In this document: positions 33,518 through 41,906 of the stretch, one piece after another | Layout of the letters: every line of letters starts with the position of its first letter | Numbering within the stretch: position 1 is the first letter of the stretch | Source: Crocinitomicaceae bacterium | GTDB lineage: Bacteria > Bacteroidota > Bacteroidia > Flavobacteriales_D > Crocinitomicaceae | Direction: 5' to 3' | Length of the DNA: 41,960 nt | Assembly: GCA_022447665.1 (NCBI GenBank) | Contig: JAKVAQ010000032.1 | Coordinates: 25,208 to 67,167 of the forward strand | Notes under the pieces: generated by a model | What the model was told of the DNA's origin: nothing | Databases searched by the model: none | Seen by the model: only the letters and a program-made list of their open reading frames with translations | Program-made: the position numbers and the translations under genes

Positions 33518-35308
33518 GCGCTTTTCGTAAAGCTTTTTATACAATCCGTCTTTTTTATTCATTAAGTCCAAGTGAGTTCCTGACTCACTTACGGAGCCAT
33601 GTTCCATAACAATGATTTGGTCACAGTCCTGTATTGTTGTTAAACGATGTGCTATTGTGATTACTGTTCGCTTTTTAAAGAAGTTACTTAAGGCTTCCTG
33701 AACTTGTGATTCAGTAGTGTTGTCAAGCGCACTTGTTGCCTCGTCGAATACAAGTATCTGTGGGTTTTTAAGTATTGCTCGAGCAATGGCTATTCGCTGA
33801 CGCTGTCCGCCAGATAATTGAACACCTCTCTCACCCACTATAGTATTTAATCCGTCTTGGAATTCATCTGTAAACAACTTTACGCATGAAATTCTTGCCG
33901 CCTCCTCTATTTCTTTCTCCGTGGCCTTTACATTACCGTAGCCTATATTTTCACGTATAGTTCCGTTAAAGAGCTGGATATCTTGAGGTACATAGCCTAT
34001 AATATCACGAAGTGACTTTAAATTGATTTCTCTAATAGATACGCCATCGATCTGTATATCTCCCTCAATTTCATCATATAACCCTAATAAAAGCGCAGCT
34101 ATAGTAGATTTTCCTCCACCAGATTCTCCTACAATACCAATATGTTGGTTTTTCTTAAAGGTCAATGAGGCGCTATTAAGAACTGGGCTTTCCTTTCTTG
34201 TTGGATAGGCAAACGAAACATTTTTAAATACAATTTCATCCTTCAGCTCCATTTTATTTATTTCACTCTCCTCAATTTCATCATCGAGATCTATTATATC
34301 CATTACCTGTTCTGTGGCTCCTAAACTCTTCTGAATATTTGAATAGAGCTCTGGTAGAGATGCAAAGGAAGTGCCGAGCATAACTGTATAAAAAATGAAA
34401 GTTACGAACTGAGCGTTAGTAATAAATCCATCAGCTTCTAACATCTTCGCTTTCCATATCACGAAAGAAATACCACCAAAGAGGCAGAAAATTATAAATG
34501 AAACAAAGAGTCCGCGAATTAATCCGCTTTTTATGCTTATGGTTTTCACCTTGGTCATATTCTCAACATACTGCTCCTCCTCTACTTTCTCGTTATTAAA
34601 AGCCTTTACATTCACAATACCCGAAAGCGCCACTTGCATTAAAGTGTTTGACTTTGCATTAAAATCTTGAGCGCTTTTGGATAGCTTTCGAACAAATCGA
34701 CCAAAAAATAATGCCACAATAGCAAGCACTGGAACCACACTCAGCATCCAAAAAGCTAGCTCATGCGAAAAGTAAAAAATAGCCACGATAGCAACCAGTA
34801 CTGTCAAGATTTGACGGAAAAACTCAGCGATAGTCGTATTTAAAGTTGTTTGTATTAATTGAACGTCATTCGAAACTCGCGAAACCAGATCACCAGAGTC
34901 GTTTTTATCAAAATAAGCCTTAGGTAAGCTTATTAATTTTGAAAAAAGAGATGACTTTACAGAAAGTAGTGTGCGCTCTGTAACTATGTTAAAAATGAAA
35001 ATTCTGAAAAAAGAGAAAAAAGCTTGAAACGCAAAAACGATGAAGAGACTTAAAAGTAATACACTTAAATCATTTAAATCAACTCCAGGAACATCAATAA
35101 CTGGTGCTTGCCCCTCTTTTTGCCCTACAAGTTGCCCCATTAAAGTAGGAAATACAACTGCTGTAATACTTGATAGTACTAAAAACACCCACCCTAAAAT
35201 AAACAAACCTCTACTTGGCTTAAAGAACTTATTAAATTTTCGAAGTTGCGCCCATGTATTAGATGTGAGCTTTACCTTATCTTTGTCCTTCTTTTTACGC
35301 TTTAGCAT
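33497..35308 (-). CDS. ABC exporter, fused permease/ATPase (MsbA/lipid-A-exporter type)
   Basis: 603 aa half-transporter, probably a homodimer. A basic N-terminus ([14 protein letters not shown]) precedes six membrane helices between about 35 and 330, for example [38 protein letters not shown] and [18 protein letters not shown]. Nucleotide-binding domain: Walker [10 protein letters not shown] (394-402), Q-loop YVPQDIQLF, signature LSGGQRQR (498 onward), Walker [13 protein letters not shown] (518 onward) and H-loop IAHRLTT (His554). All catalytic residues are present. The substrate (lipid A, phospholipid or peptide) cannot be told from sequence. A -7 element sits 4 nt before the ATG. It converges on and overlaps rpoD. 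Confidence 0.93.
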   Translation of the reverse strand: MLKRKKKDKDKVKLTSNTWAQLRKFNKFFKPSRGLFILGWVFLVLSSITAVVFPTLMGQLVGQKEGQAPVIDVPGVDLNDLSVLLLSLFIVFAFQAFFSFFRIFIFNIVTERTLLSVKSSLFSKLISLPKAYFDKNDSGDLVSRVSNDVQLIQTTLNTTIAEFFRQILTVLVAIVAIFYFSHELAFWMLSVVPVLAIVALFFGRFVRKLSKSAQDFNAKSNTLMQVALSGIVNVKAFNNEKVEEEQYVENMTKVKTISIKSGLIRGLFVSFIIFCLFGGISFVIWKAKMLEADGFITNAQFVTFIFYTVMLGTSFASLPELYSNIQKSLGATEQVMDIIDLDDEIEESEINKMELKDEIVFKNVSFAYPTRKESPVLNSASLTFKKNQHIGIVGESGGGKSTIAALLLGLYDEIEGDIQIDGVSIREINLKSLRDIIGYVPQDIQLFNGTIRENIGYGNVKATEKEIEEAARISCVKLFTDEFQDGLNTIVGERGVQLSGGQRQRIAIARAILKNPQILVFDEATSALDNTTESQVQEALSNFFKKRTVITIAHRLTTIQDCDQIIVMEHGSVSESGTHLDLMNKKDGLYKKLYEKRLTEVGA

Positions 35309-35312
35309 ATTG

Positions 35313-35320
35313 CAAAATTA
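35313..35320 (-). promoter_or_regulatory. -7 element abutting the ABC exporter ATG
   Basis: TAATTTTG on the minus strand, 4 nt before the ATG; predicts a leaderless mRNA. The -33 position reads TTT rather than TTG. Confidence 0.45.
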
Positions 35321-35361
35321 GCATCAAAACGCAAAGCAGAAAAAAAAGTTCAAATTATGTG

Positions 35362-35388
35362 TTGAAATATTTAATTTTTATATCTTTG
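35362..35388 (+). promoter_or_regulatory. rpmH promoter
   Basis: TTG (35362-35364), 16-nt spacer, TATCTTTG (35381-35388). The ATG is 43 nt further on, leaving a leader of about 37 nt. Confidence 0.55.
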
Positions 35389-35391
35389 CAC

Positions 35392-35408
35392 TCCCGAATT
35401 AGTCGGGA
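35392..35408 (+). other. Hairpin in the rpmH 5' leader
   Basis: TCCCGA-ATTAG-TCGGGA, a 6-bp stem with a 5-nt loop that starts at about the predicted +1. It may protect the 5' end or regulate L34 synthesis; this is inference. Confidence 0.45.
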
Positions 35409-35431
35409 TATTACTTTTAGAAACAGAAAAA

Positions 35432-35590
35432 ATGAAAAGAACATTTCAACCTTCGGTAAGAAAAAGAAGAAACAAACACGGTTTCAGAAGCAGAATGGCT
35501 ACTAAAAATGGTCGTAGAGTGTTGAGCGCACGTAGAAAAAAAGGAAGAAAGAAATTATCTGTTTCGTCTGAGAGATTGGCTAAGCGCTAA
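35432..35590 (+). CDS. rpmH: 50S ribosomal protein L34
   Basis: 52 aa: begins [20 protein letters not shown] and continues [19 protein letters not shown]. The family is recognisable over its whole length and the size is right. Very Arg/Lys-rich, as required for burial in 23S rRNA. Stands alone with its own promoter and terminator; neither rnpA nor dnaA is adjacent, so this is not the classical oriC-proximal rpmH cluster. Confidence 0.97.
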   Translation: MKRTFQPSVRKRRNKHGFRSRMATKNGRRVLSARRKKGRKKLSVSSERLAKR

Positions 35591-35614
35591 GAATATTAGC
35601 ATCTAAAATACTGG

Positions 35615-35643
35615 AACCTCTTGTCTATGGCAAGAGGTTTTTT
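35615..35643 (+). terminator. Rho-independent terminator after rpmH
   Basis: AACCTCTTG / CAAGAGGTT stem of 9 bp, 7-nt loop, then T6. Confidence 0.92.
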
Positions 35644-35689
35644 CTTGCAATAATTTTCCGAATTATTACATTTAAACAAAAATGAACCT

Positions 35690-36154
35690 ATGAACGACGG
35701 AGCAAAAAACCTCAACACATTCAAAATCCTCTTTATTATAAAAGGAGTATTGGCCATTCTATTCGTATTTCTTTTCCTTTTTTACGTAACGATGGGAAGA
35801 ATAATGGGTGGAATTACAAGACAAGACCCTAACTTCGGTAGAGTGGGTATAGATCCTTCAGAGATTTTTGTAACAATTGGTGTGATAGGAATGATCTTTT
35901 TCGCAACAATGGCTATACTGGCTTTTATTGCTGCAAAAAAATTAAACGATCGTGAAGGGCATACTTTAATTATTGTGGCAGCGGTTGTGAATATATTCTC
36001 AGGCGTATTAGGATTAGTTCTTTGTATATTCACCATTATTGAATTAATGAAGCCAGAGGTGAAGGCCGTTTTTGATGGAACTGATACTTCAGTTAACAAT
36101 TATAATGACGGTAGCAAACTAAATTATTCCTCGAGCACAGAGGAAATAATATAA
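35690..36154 (+). CDS. Small membrane protein, function unknown (DUF4064-like)
   Basis: 154 aa with three predicted membrane helices: ILFIIKGVLAILFVFLFLFY, IFVTIGVIGMIFFATMAILA and LIIVAAVVNIFSGVLGLVLC. A soluble loop (GRIMGGITRQDPNFGRVGID) lies between helices 1 and 2 and a polar tail (GTDTSVNNYNDGSKLNYSSS) ends it. The layout resembles small DUF4064-type proteins. No catalytic residues. Single gene between two terminators; converges with the PA-domain gene. Confidence 0.78.
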   Translation: MNDGAKNLNTFKILFIIKGVLAILFVFLFLFYVTMGRIMGGITRQDPNFGRVGIDPSEIFVTIGVIGMIFFATMAILAFIAAKKLNDREGHTLIIVAAVVNIFSGVLGLVLCIFTIIELMKPEVKAVFDGTDTSVNNYNDGSKLNYSSSTEEII

Positions 36155-36170
36155 ACTCAAATATTTAGAT

Positions 36171-36206
36171 CAAAAAAATCCCGACTCATTGAGCCGGGAT
36201 TTTAAT
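36171..36206. terminator. Bidirectional terminator between convergent genes
   Basis: ATCCCG / CGGGAT stem (36178-36183 with 36195-36200) with an inner CTC-ATT-GAG stem, A7 on the left and T4 with further AT-rich sequence on the right. Confidence 0.85.
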
Positions 36207-36222
36207 ATTATAAAAGTTTCTA

Positions 36223-37950
36223 TTATCTGTTCACTACAACAGAAACAGTTCCTCTTTCTCCATTTTCCATTTGAAGAGCAATAACATATGTACCAGCAGC
36301 GATGCTTGTAACATCTACTTCCAATAAGTTATTTTCAACTACTGAACTTTGAGTAGCAACAACTTTACCTGATAAATCAGTAATTGTCATATCTACATTT
36401 CCAGTTTGGTTTAATGGAATATTAATGAACGTTTGAGCAGGGTTAGGGTAAGCCTCTAAATCAACTAAAGGAAGCTCTACTAAACTTAACTCAGCAGCAG
36501 GAATCATGTGTGCGCTGATTGCCGGAACTACATCCTCACCAAAAGCTACCCAGTTCCAAGTACCATCAACTTGAAGAGGGAATAAAGGCTGTAAGTAATA
36601 ATCAAGATTCGCCGTGTAATCTAAATCTGTATCAAACCCGATGAAAATATCTTCATCATAATTCGCTACACAGAAAAGGTAACGTACGTTATCCTCAAGC
36701 GCAATTGGAGTTTCGAATTCAACAAAAATGTTCTCATCTTGAAGATCTTCAGTATAAATATACTCACCATCGGCTACATCAGATACATCTAAGAAATCTG
36801 CTACTGCAGGCTCTGTTGCATCAACAAAAGCATCTTCCCACTTGTATGCGTAGATTTCAATTAGCTTTCCATCCAATGATGTAGGAGCTGGGTTTTGAGA
36901 AGATGAAGCAGAGAATGTTAATCCCGTTACACCCATTCTACTTGCATTTTCATCTCTGAACACAATACAATTTGTATTTTCAGCTGAACCAGTTGCTCTG
37001 AAAGAAGCAGTTCTTACTGGCTCTTCAGTTGTAGCGTCAAGGTGAGACATCGAGTATTTATTATCTGACATCATGAAGTCAGCATCTACAGTGTTATCTC
37101 CTTCGAACTCTTCAGTTTCTGTAGCAGCGGCTGTATAAACGATATCGTAATAACCGTTGGCGTAAGTTGCCTGAGAGAACGTTGGTAAAGTGATAAAAAC
37201 ACTATCACCAGGAGCCAAAGGAGCAGCCATTGGTGTAGAAGTTTCATTGTATAGCTCTGTTCCTCCTAAATTAACAGTAGCATTTAATGTTACAGCATTT
37301 TGAGCTAAAGCTCCTTGGTTATACACCCATGCACCTAATTCAACTTCGAATTCTGTATCATCAACAGATAATGCTTGGATATTACCGAAGTTTTGCGGAC
37401 GGAATACATCCTTTGCAGTAATACTCAAATCGTTATCAAAATATTCTGCTTTGGAACCAATTAATGCAGTAGTTTCTTGTGCATCAATCTCATCTCTTAA
37501 TAATGCTCCAGCATCTTGGCTAATCATAACAACTGGAATAGTAACATCTGGTCCATCAGTTCCTCCAGCCATTCCTACAGGCGCTCCAGGAACGTTATTA
37601 ATGATAACAACAGCTACTGCACCAGCATCTTGAGCCATTTTTGCTTTAGTACCAAACTGACAATCACCACGGTATACCACCGCAATTTGATCTTCAATAT
37701 CAGCTCCATTTACAAGAGCATTACAACCTAAACTATCGGCAGCAGTACCATCATCTACCAAAACCAACGTATCAATAACAAGGTTTGCAGGATCTGTTAA
37801 GTCAAGAACTCCCCAGTCGCCACCAGCAGGTGCGAACTCAACATCATAGTCTCCTTCATTAGGAGAAGGGGCTTCCACATAAAAAACAACTTGAGCTTGC
37901 ATTGCGAAAGCGGCAAATGTCAAACCAAGCGTAAGTAAAAATTTCTTCAT
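36223..37950 (-). CDS. Secreted PA-domain protein with T9SS type A sorting domain
   Basis: 575 aa; signal peptide MKKFLLTLGLTFAAFAMQAQ. A protease-associated (PA) domain covers about 55-160 (IAVVYRGDCQFGTKAKMAQD, AGAVAVVIINN, IPVVMISQDAGALLRDEI). A CARDB-like beta-sandwich follows at about 185-280 (VELGAWVYNQGALAQNAVTL). The region 290-490 is unassigned beta structure with many acidic residues. Residues about 495-575 are the type A sorting domain (DLEAYPNPAQTFINIPLNQT, MTITDLSGKVVATQS, GTYVIALQMENGERGTV). No peptidase domain is present, although PA domains usually accompany one. Surface-exposed via T9SS; may bind peptides or another exoprotein (inference). Confidence 0.87.
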   Translation of the reverse strand: MKKFLLTLGLTFAAFAMQAQVVFYVEAPSPNEGDYDVEFAPAGGDWGVLDLTDPANLVIDTLVLVDDGTAADSLGCNALVNGADIEDQIAVVYRGDCQFGTKAKMAQDAGAVAVVIINNVPGAPVGMAGGTDGPDVTIPVVMISQDAGALLRDEIDAQETTALIGSKAEYFDNDLSITAKDVFRPQNFGNIQALSVDDTEFEVELGAWVYNQGALAQNAVTLNATVNLGGTELYNETSTPMAAPLAPGDSVFITLPTFSQATYANGYYDIVYTAAATETEEFEGDNTVDADFMMSDNKYSMSHLDATTEEPVRTASFRATGSAENTNCIVFRDENASRMGVTGLTFSASSSQNPAPTSLDGKLIEIYAYKWEDAFVDATEPAVADFLDVSDVADGEYIYTEDLQDENIFVEFETPIALEDNVRYLFCVANYDEDIFIGFDTDLDYTANLDYYLQPLFPLQVDGTWNWVAFGEDVVPAISAHMIPAAELSLVELPLVDLEAYPNPAQTFINIPLNQTGNVDMTITDLSGKVVATQSSVVENNLLEVDVTSIAAGTYVIALQMENGERGTVSVVVNR

Positions 37951-38231
37951 GATTGTTTATATTCGTTATACGTTACTAAAGTATTAATTTAACACGAAAA
38001 GTCCAATACAATGGTTGGGCAATCAAATTTATATTCAACATGTCTTAATCATTGATTATTAGTTGGGTCTAAACAAAAAAACCTGACTCTAAATGATAAA
38101 ATGGCCCAAGAGGTTACGAAGAAATTAACACCTTCTCCAAGTTCTGATAAACTCTAAATAGATAATCTAAACATTCTTTAAACAAGTAAAATTGAAGTAA
38201 AAAGGATGCCTAAATAACTTAACTTAGTGAT

Positions 38232-39248
38232 GTGAACGGCAGAACGAAGGGCATATTAAGAACAACCACAACGGGAAGGGTTTGGAACCTAATCCTTCTA
38301 AAAACTTCCTTTCGTTTATCCATACTCTTAAGGAAACCGATTCATTGGGGAAAGCCGCTAGCTGTGTCCATTGAACCTACTACGGCATGTAATCTTCGAT
38401 GCCCACAGTGCCCAAGTGGATTACGTCAATTTTCGAGACCAACAGGAAATTTACGTTCAGAAAACAACCTAAAAATTCTCGATGGTATTGGAAACCAGCT
38501 TCAATATGTCAACTACTACTTTCAAGGAGAGCCCTTTATTCATCCTAATTTTTTAGATCTAGTTCGTCAGGCGGCAGATCGAAAAATTTATGTTGTTACC
38601 TCAACAAATGCACATTTCATCACTGAAAAAAACGCAAAGTACATTGTTCAGAGTGGTTTGGGCGAAGCCATAATCTCGATTGATGGAACAACGCAAGAAA
38701 GTTATGTGACATACAGAGTTGAAGGGAAGCTAAAGAAAGTACTTGAGGGTACACGTCACTTAACCAACGCAAAAAAATTAAATCAAAATAAGGGGCCACA
38801 TATTGTATTTCAATTCTTGGTCACAAAGAAAAACGAGCATCAAATTGATGAATTGTATAAACTCGCGAAGGAATACAATGTTGACGAAGTAAGATTAAAG
38901 ACCCTTCAGGTATATGACTTAACGGAAGAAGGAAAAGAGCTAATACCAGAAAACGAAAATTACTCACGCTATAAAAAAGATGACGAAGGAAACTTTTCAC
39001 TTAAGAACAAGTTTAAAAATCAATGCTGGCGAATGTGGAGTTCATGCGTAATAACTTGGGATGGTAAAATTGTACCTTGCTGTTTTGACAAAGATGCAAG
39101 CTTGGAAATGGGAAATATTCTGGATACAGATTTCAAAAAGATATGGAAGTCTCAGGTATACAAAGGGTTTAGACAGGCAGTCCATAAAAACCGAGCTCAA
39201 ATTGAGATTTGTAAAAATTGTAGCGAAGGGAGTAAAGTGTGGGCCTAG
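38232..39248 (+). CDS. Radical SAM protein with SPASM-type C-terminal cluster
   Basis: 338 aa from GTG 38232. The radical SAM cluster is C53-x3-C57-x2-C60 (EPTTACNLRCPQCPSGLRQF). The core continues with VNYYFQGEPFIHP, IYVVTSTNAHFIT and AIISIDGTTQESYVTYRVEG. The C-terminal SPASM-like domain has C265, C272, C283, C284, C327 and C330 (NQCWRMWSSCVITWDGKIVP, then CCFDKD; IEICKNCSEG), enough for one auxiliary cluster. The SPASM family includes peptide-modifying enzymes and others acting on non-peptide substrates. No clear precursor peptide or partner gene is next to it, so the substrate is unknown. The preceding 281 nt contain no gene I can support. Confidence 0.88.
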   Translation: MNGRTKGILRTTTTGRVWNLILLKTSFRLSILLRKPIHWGKPLAVSIEPTTACNLRCPQCPSGLRQFSRPTGNLRSENNLKILDGIGNQLQYVNYYFQGEPFIHPNFLDLVRQAADRKIYVVTSTNAHFITEKNAKYIVQSGLGEAIISIDGTTQESYVTYRVEGKLKKVLEGTRHLTNAKKLNQNKGPHIVFQFLVTKKNEHQIDELYKLAKEYNVDEVRLKTLQVYDLTEEGKELIPENENYSRYKKDDEGNFSLKNKFKNQCWRMWSSCVITWDGKIVPCCFDKDASLEMGNILDTDFKKIWKSQVYKGFRQAVHKNRAQIEICKNCSEGSKVWA

Positions 39249-39323
39249 ATGATTGTTAAAGATTCCTAAACAGACACTTATGTCTATCGCAAATATCTTA
39301 TCTTACTTCCTAAAACTAATCCT

Positions 39324-41048
39324 ATGCGTTTTCTATTCGGCCTTATTCTCGCGTTAATTGCCAACGCTCTTTCGGCTCAAGTTGTCCATGATATTAAAGT
39401 TAAAAGTGAAATTGATGACGTTACCGTTTTCATAACTGGAGGCGAAGTGCATCGAACGGCTAAAGTCAATGTGAAAGAAGGTAGGAACAAATTGGTTTTT
39501 ACTGGAATTTCAACTGTAGCGGATAATAAAAGTGTCCAATTTACTTCAGATAAAGCCTTTAGTTTAGTTTCTGTTAGTTCTGAAATCGACTACCTAAGCA
39601 TTGGGCAAAGTAATGAAAGGGTCACAGTATTAAGAGATTCATTAGAACTTTTGAAGGGTAAATTAAGTGATTATCAAAATGAAAAAGCTGCTTATTCGGA
39701 TGAACAAGCTCTACTTCGCAAGAACAATGCAATTAAAGGAGAGCAAGACAACCTTTCGGTAGAAGAACTGCAAAGCATGGCCGAATATTACCGAATGCGA
39801 ATGATGGAACTTTACAAGACCATTTCAGATTATGACAAGAAGATTCAGGAGGTAAATCAAAAGATTTATCGTTACCAAAACCAACTAACGGAGCTCAATT
39901 ACAAGGAAACGATTAAGAGTAATCAAATTCACGTGATTATAGATAGTGACATTTCTACTTCTATGAATGTGGATTTAAAATATGTTGTTTCGAATTGTGG
40001 ATGGCAAGCCAACTATGATCTTGTTGCTAAAAACGTTGATGAAAATATTACAATTAAATACAAAGCCAAAGTTTATAATAATACTGGTAACGACTGGAAC
40101 AATGTAGGCTTAGTTCTTTCGACAGCTGATCCAAATATATCAGCATCTGCACCAAATTTAAAACCGTGGTACCTAAATCAATATTCATTACAAAATAGTG
40201 ATGAGCTTAGCCAAACAAAAGGAACAGAAGGCTATGTTATTCCTCAAAATAGAGCCTACAAGAAATTCTACCAAAACGCTTCAACACCTCAAATGAATCA
40301 GAACTTAGATGGCTTTGTGACATTTGGAAATGATGCTGGTGGAGTTTTTAATAATGGAGCACCAAACCCTGGAAACACGGTAACCTTCACAACCATTCAA
40401 GTATCTCAATTAAGTACAGAATTCCAAATAGCTGATCCTTACACTATTCCTGCAGATTCAAAACCTTACTTAGTAGACATTACCGAGCATTCTTTGGAAG
40501 CAACATATACCTATAAAGCTGTTCCGAAACTCGACAAAGATGCATTCTTGTTGGCAAATATTGTGGGTTGGGAAAAACTAGAATTAATCCCTGGTCCTAC
40601 GCAAGTTTATTTTGCTGATACATACGTGGGGCAATCCTACATTAATACGGCCAATGTTGGCGACACCCTTCGACTATCGTTTGGTAGAGACAAGAAAATT
40701 ATTGTAGAACGCAAACTTCTAGAAGAATTCAGTGACAAGAAGGTCGTTGGAGGAAATAGAAAAGACCAGTATATGTATGAAATAAAATTGAAAAACAATC
40801 ATACAATACCTGTAACAATAAACTTGCTAGATCAAATTCCAATTTCTCAGGATTCTGACATCTCTGTTTCTGTAGATGAGATTTCTGGGGCTCAAATGAA
40901 AGACGAAACTGGAATACTAAAATGGCTAATTCGATTGGAGCCGGGAGGCACTAGCAGTGTGCGCCTTGGGTTCACCATCAAATACGATAAAGAAAAGAAA
41001 ATAAGAGTCAAGCAATACCGCTCTGTTGCTGCTCCAGCTTATCAATAA
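39324..41048 (+). CDS. MuiA-like exported protein (DUF4140/DUF4139)
   Basis: 574 aa; signal peptide MRFLFGLILALIANALSA. The N-terminal DUF4140 domain covers about 20-120 (DVTVFITGGEVHRTAKVNVK). A coiled coil at about 100-195 (RDSLELLKGKLSDYQNEKAA, MMELYKTISDYDKKIQEVNQ) leads to the DUF4139 domain at about 200-560 (YVVSNCGWQANYDLVAKNVD, YNNTGNDWNNVGLVLSTADP, KPYLVDITEHSLEATYTYKA, IPVTINLLDQIPISQDSD, GFTIKYDKEKKIRV). The family carries the name mucoidy inhibitor A from an early genetic observation; the biochemical role is unknown. Periplasmic or surface. A short tail (KQYRSVAAPAYQ) follows the usual family end. Confidence 0.88.
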   Translation: MRFLFGLILALIANALSAQVVHDIKVKSEIDDVTVFITGGEVHRTAKVNVKEGRNKLVFTGISTVADNKSVQFTSDKAFSLVSVSSEIDYLSIGQSNERVTVLRDSLELLKGKLSDYQNEKAAYSDEQALLRKNNAIKGEQDNLSVEELQSMAEYYRMRMMELYKTISDYDKKIQEVNQKIYRYQNQLTELNYKETIKSNQIHVIIDSDISTSMNVDLKYVVSNCGWQANYDLVAKNVDENITIKYKAKVYNNTGNDWNNVGLVLSTADPNISASAPNLKPWYLNQYSLQNSDELSQTKGTEGYVIPQNRAYKKFYQNASTPQMNQNLDGFVTFGNDAGGVFNNGAPNPGNTVTFTTIQVSQLSTEFQIADPYTIPADSKPYLVDITEHSLEATYTYKAVPKLDKDAFLLANIVGWEKLELIPGPTQVYFADTYVGQSYINTANVGDTLRLSFGRDKKIIVERKLLEEFSDKKVVGGNRKDQYMYEIKLKNNHTIPVTINLLDQIPISQDSDISVSVDEISGAQMKDETGILKWLIRLEPGGTSSVRLGFTIKYDKEKKIRVKQYRSVAAPAYQ

Positions 41049-41295
41049 ACATCGTCCTCTAATTCAACTTCAATTATCGCAAGATATCGAGATAAAATTA
41101 CCAAATTTCATAGGCTATCAAACCAAAGAATTAATGGAAAAATATGAAGGAAAAACAGTACCGCACTATGTTTCAGAAATCACTGTAAATGCTAGTTCCT
41201 TTGAAAGTTCGGTAGATGGAACTGTCAAATCATTGACATATGTTATAAATACTTATTATCATATCTTTGATGTCTTATGGAAAATCTCAAATTAA
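41026..41295 (+). CDS. Short open frame of doubtful status after the MuiA-like gene
   Basis: An open frame from TTG 41026 (inside the previous gene, other frame) to 41295. The only internal ATG is 41134, giving 53 aa (MEKYEGKTVPHYVSEITVNA and onward). The downstream two-thirds has ordinary protein-like composition (SEITVNASSFESSVDGTVKS), but there is no signal peptide, promoter or recognisable domain. It overlaps the next gene by 19 nt. It may be a real small gene, the eroded remnant of a longer one, or noise. Confidence 0.25.
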   Translation: MLLQLINKHRPLIQLQLSQDIEIKLPNFIGYQTKELMEKYEGKTVPHYVSEITVNASSFESSVDGTVKSLTYVINTYYHIFDVLWKISN

Positions 41296-41906
41296 TTTTC
41301 ACCGTAGCAAGCCTTTATTGTGTCTTCGGTTTAAGTCAGGATTGTGGTTATCAGAATACCCAGCCTGCGTATATGCTTTTATACCATAATGTTATTTTCG
41401 AAGGAACGATTAATTCGATAAAAAAAAATATAGTGAAAGTTGGAGTTCAAGAATCTTACAACAAAAATTGTAATGGAACTATTAGACTAAAAGTTCATAG
41501 CTCTGAATCTCAAAAGAGTTGCGATATAGACTATGAACTAAAAGAAGGTAATAGTTATATCTTCATTCCTTTTTATTGGAGTCCTTTCGTTAGAAAAATA
41601 AAAAAAGTTGAAGTTTTTCCAATTGTGAATGACAATGTGTTTATCAATAAATATTACTTCAGAAATATGGGATTTGATAGAGAAAATGACTGGTCAATTT
41701 CGACTATGAAGAAATGTAAAGAAGAAGGATTGTTCATGACCTTAAAAAACTTCAAGTCTTTTGTAAATAAAGTAATTAATTGTTTCGAAATTGTAGATAG
41801 GAAAAGGTTATTATTTCAAAAAACAGAACCGCTAACAAAACTTTCAAAGATTGAAAGTTTTTTGTTGTTTGATCTGAATAGACTAGTTGAAGTTCAAAAT
41901 AGGTAA
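41277..41906 (+). CDS. Exported protein of unknown function (possible NTR/TIMP-like fold)
   Basis: 209 aa, not recognised. Signal peptide MENLKLIFTVASLYCVFGLS, with Gln next. After CGYQNTQPAYM, the stretch YHNVIFEGTINSIKKNIVKV, then a central beta region with Cys (SESQKSCDIDYELKEGNSYI) and FIPFYWSPF follow the pattern of netrin/TIMP-like OB domains, in which an exported protein opens with a Cys and a V-F-x-G-x-V strand. That is pattern matching only. The C-terminal third is helical and Lys-rich (FKSFVNKVINCFEIVDRKRL). AT content is higher than in the neighbours. An intrinsic terminator lies inside the last 25 codons, which makes the exact 3' end questionable. Confidence 0.6.
   Translation: MENLKLIFTVASLYCVFGLSQDCGYQNTQPAYMLLYHNVIFEGTINSIKKNIVKVGVQESYNKNCNGTIRLKVHSSESQKSCDIDYELKEGNSYIFIPFYWSPFVRKIKKVEVFPIVNDNVFINKYYFRNMGFDRENDWSISTMKKCKEEGLFMTLKNFKSFVNKVINCFEIVDRKRLLFQKTEPLTKLSKIESFLLFDLNRLVEVQNR
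41837..41863 (+). terminator. Intrinsic terminator embedded in the 3' part of the last ORF
   Basis: AAAACTTTCAA-AGA-TTGAAAGTTTT, an 11-bp perfect stem with a 3-nt loop and a T6 run. It begins 70 nt before the stop codon of the ORF at 41277-41906. Confidence 0.7.

Noticed and set aside
35432-35590. rpmH as a marker of oriC
   Set aside because: No rnpA, dnaA or DnaA-box cluster nearby; in this phylum rpmH is often separate from the origin.
38101-38157. 18-codon ORF before the radical SAM gene as a RiPP precursor
   Set aside because: Too short, no leader/core pattern and no Cys; kept only as a remark in the findings.
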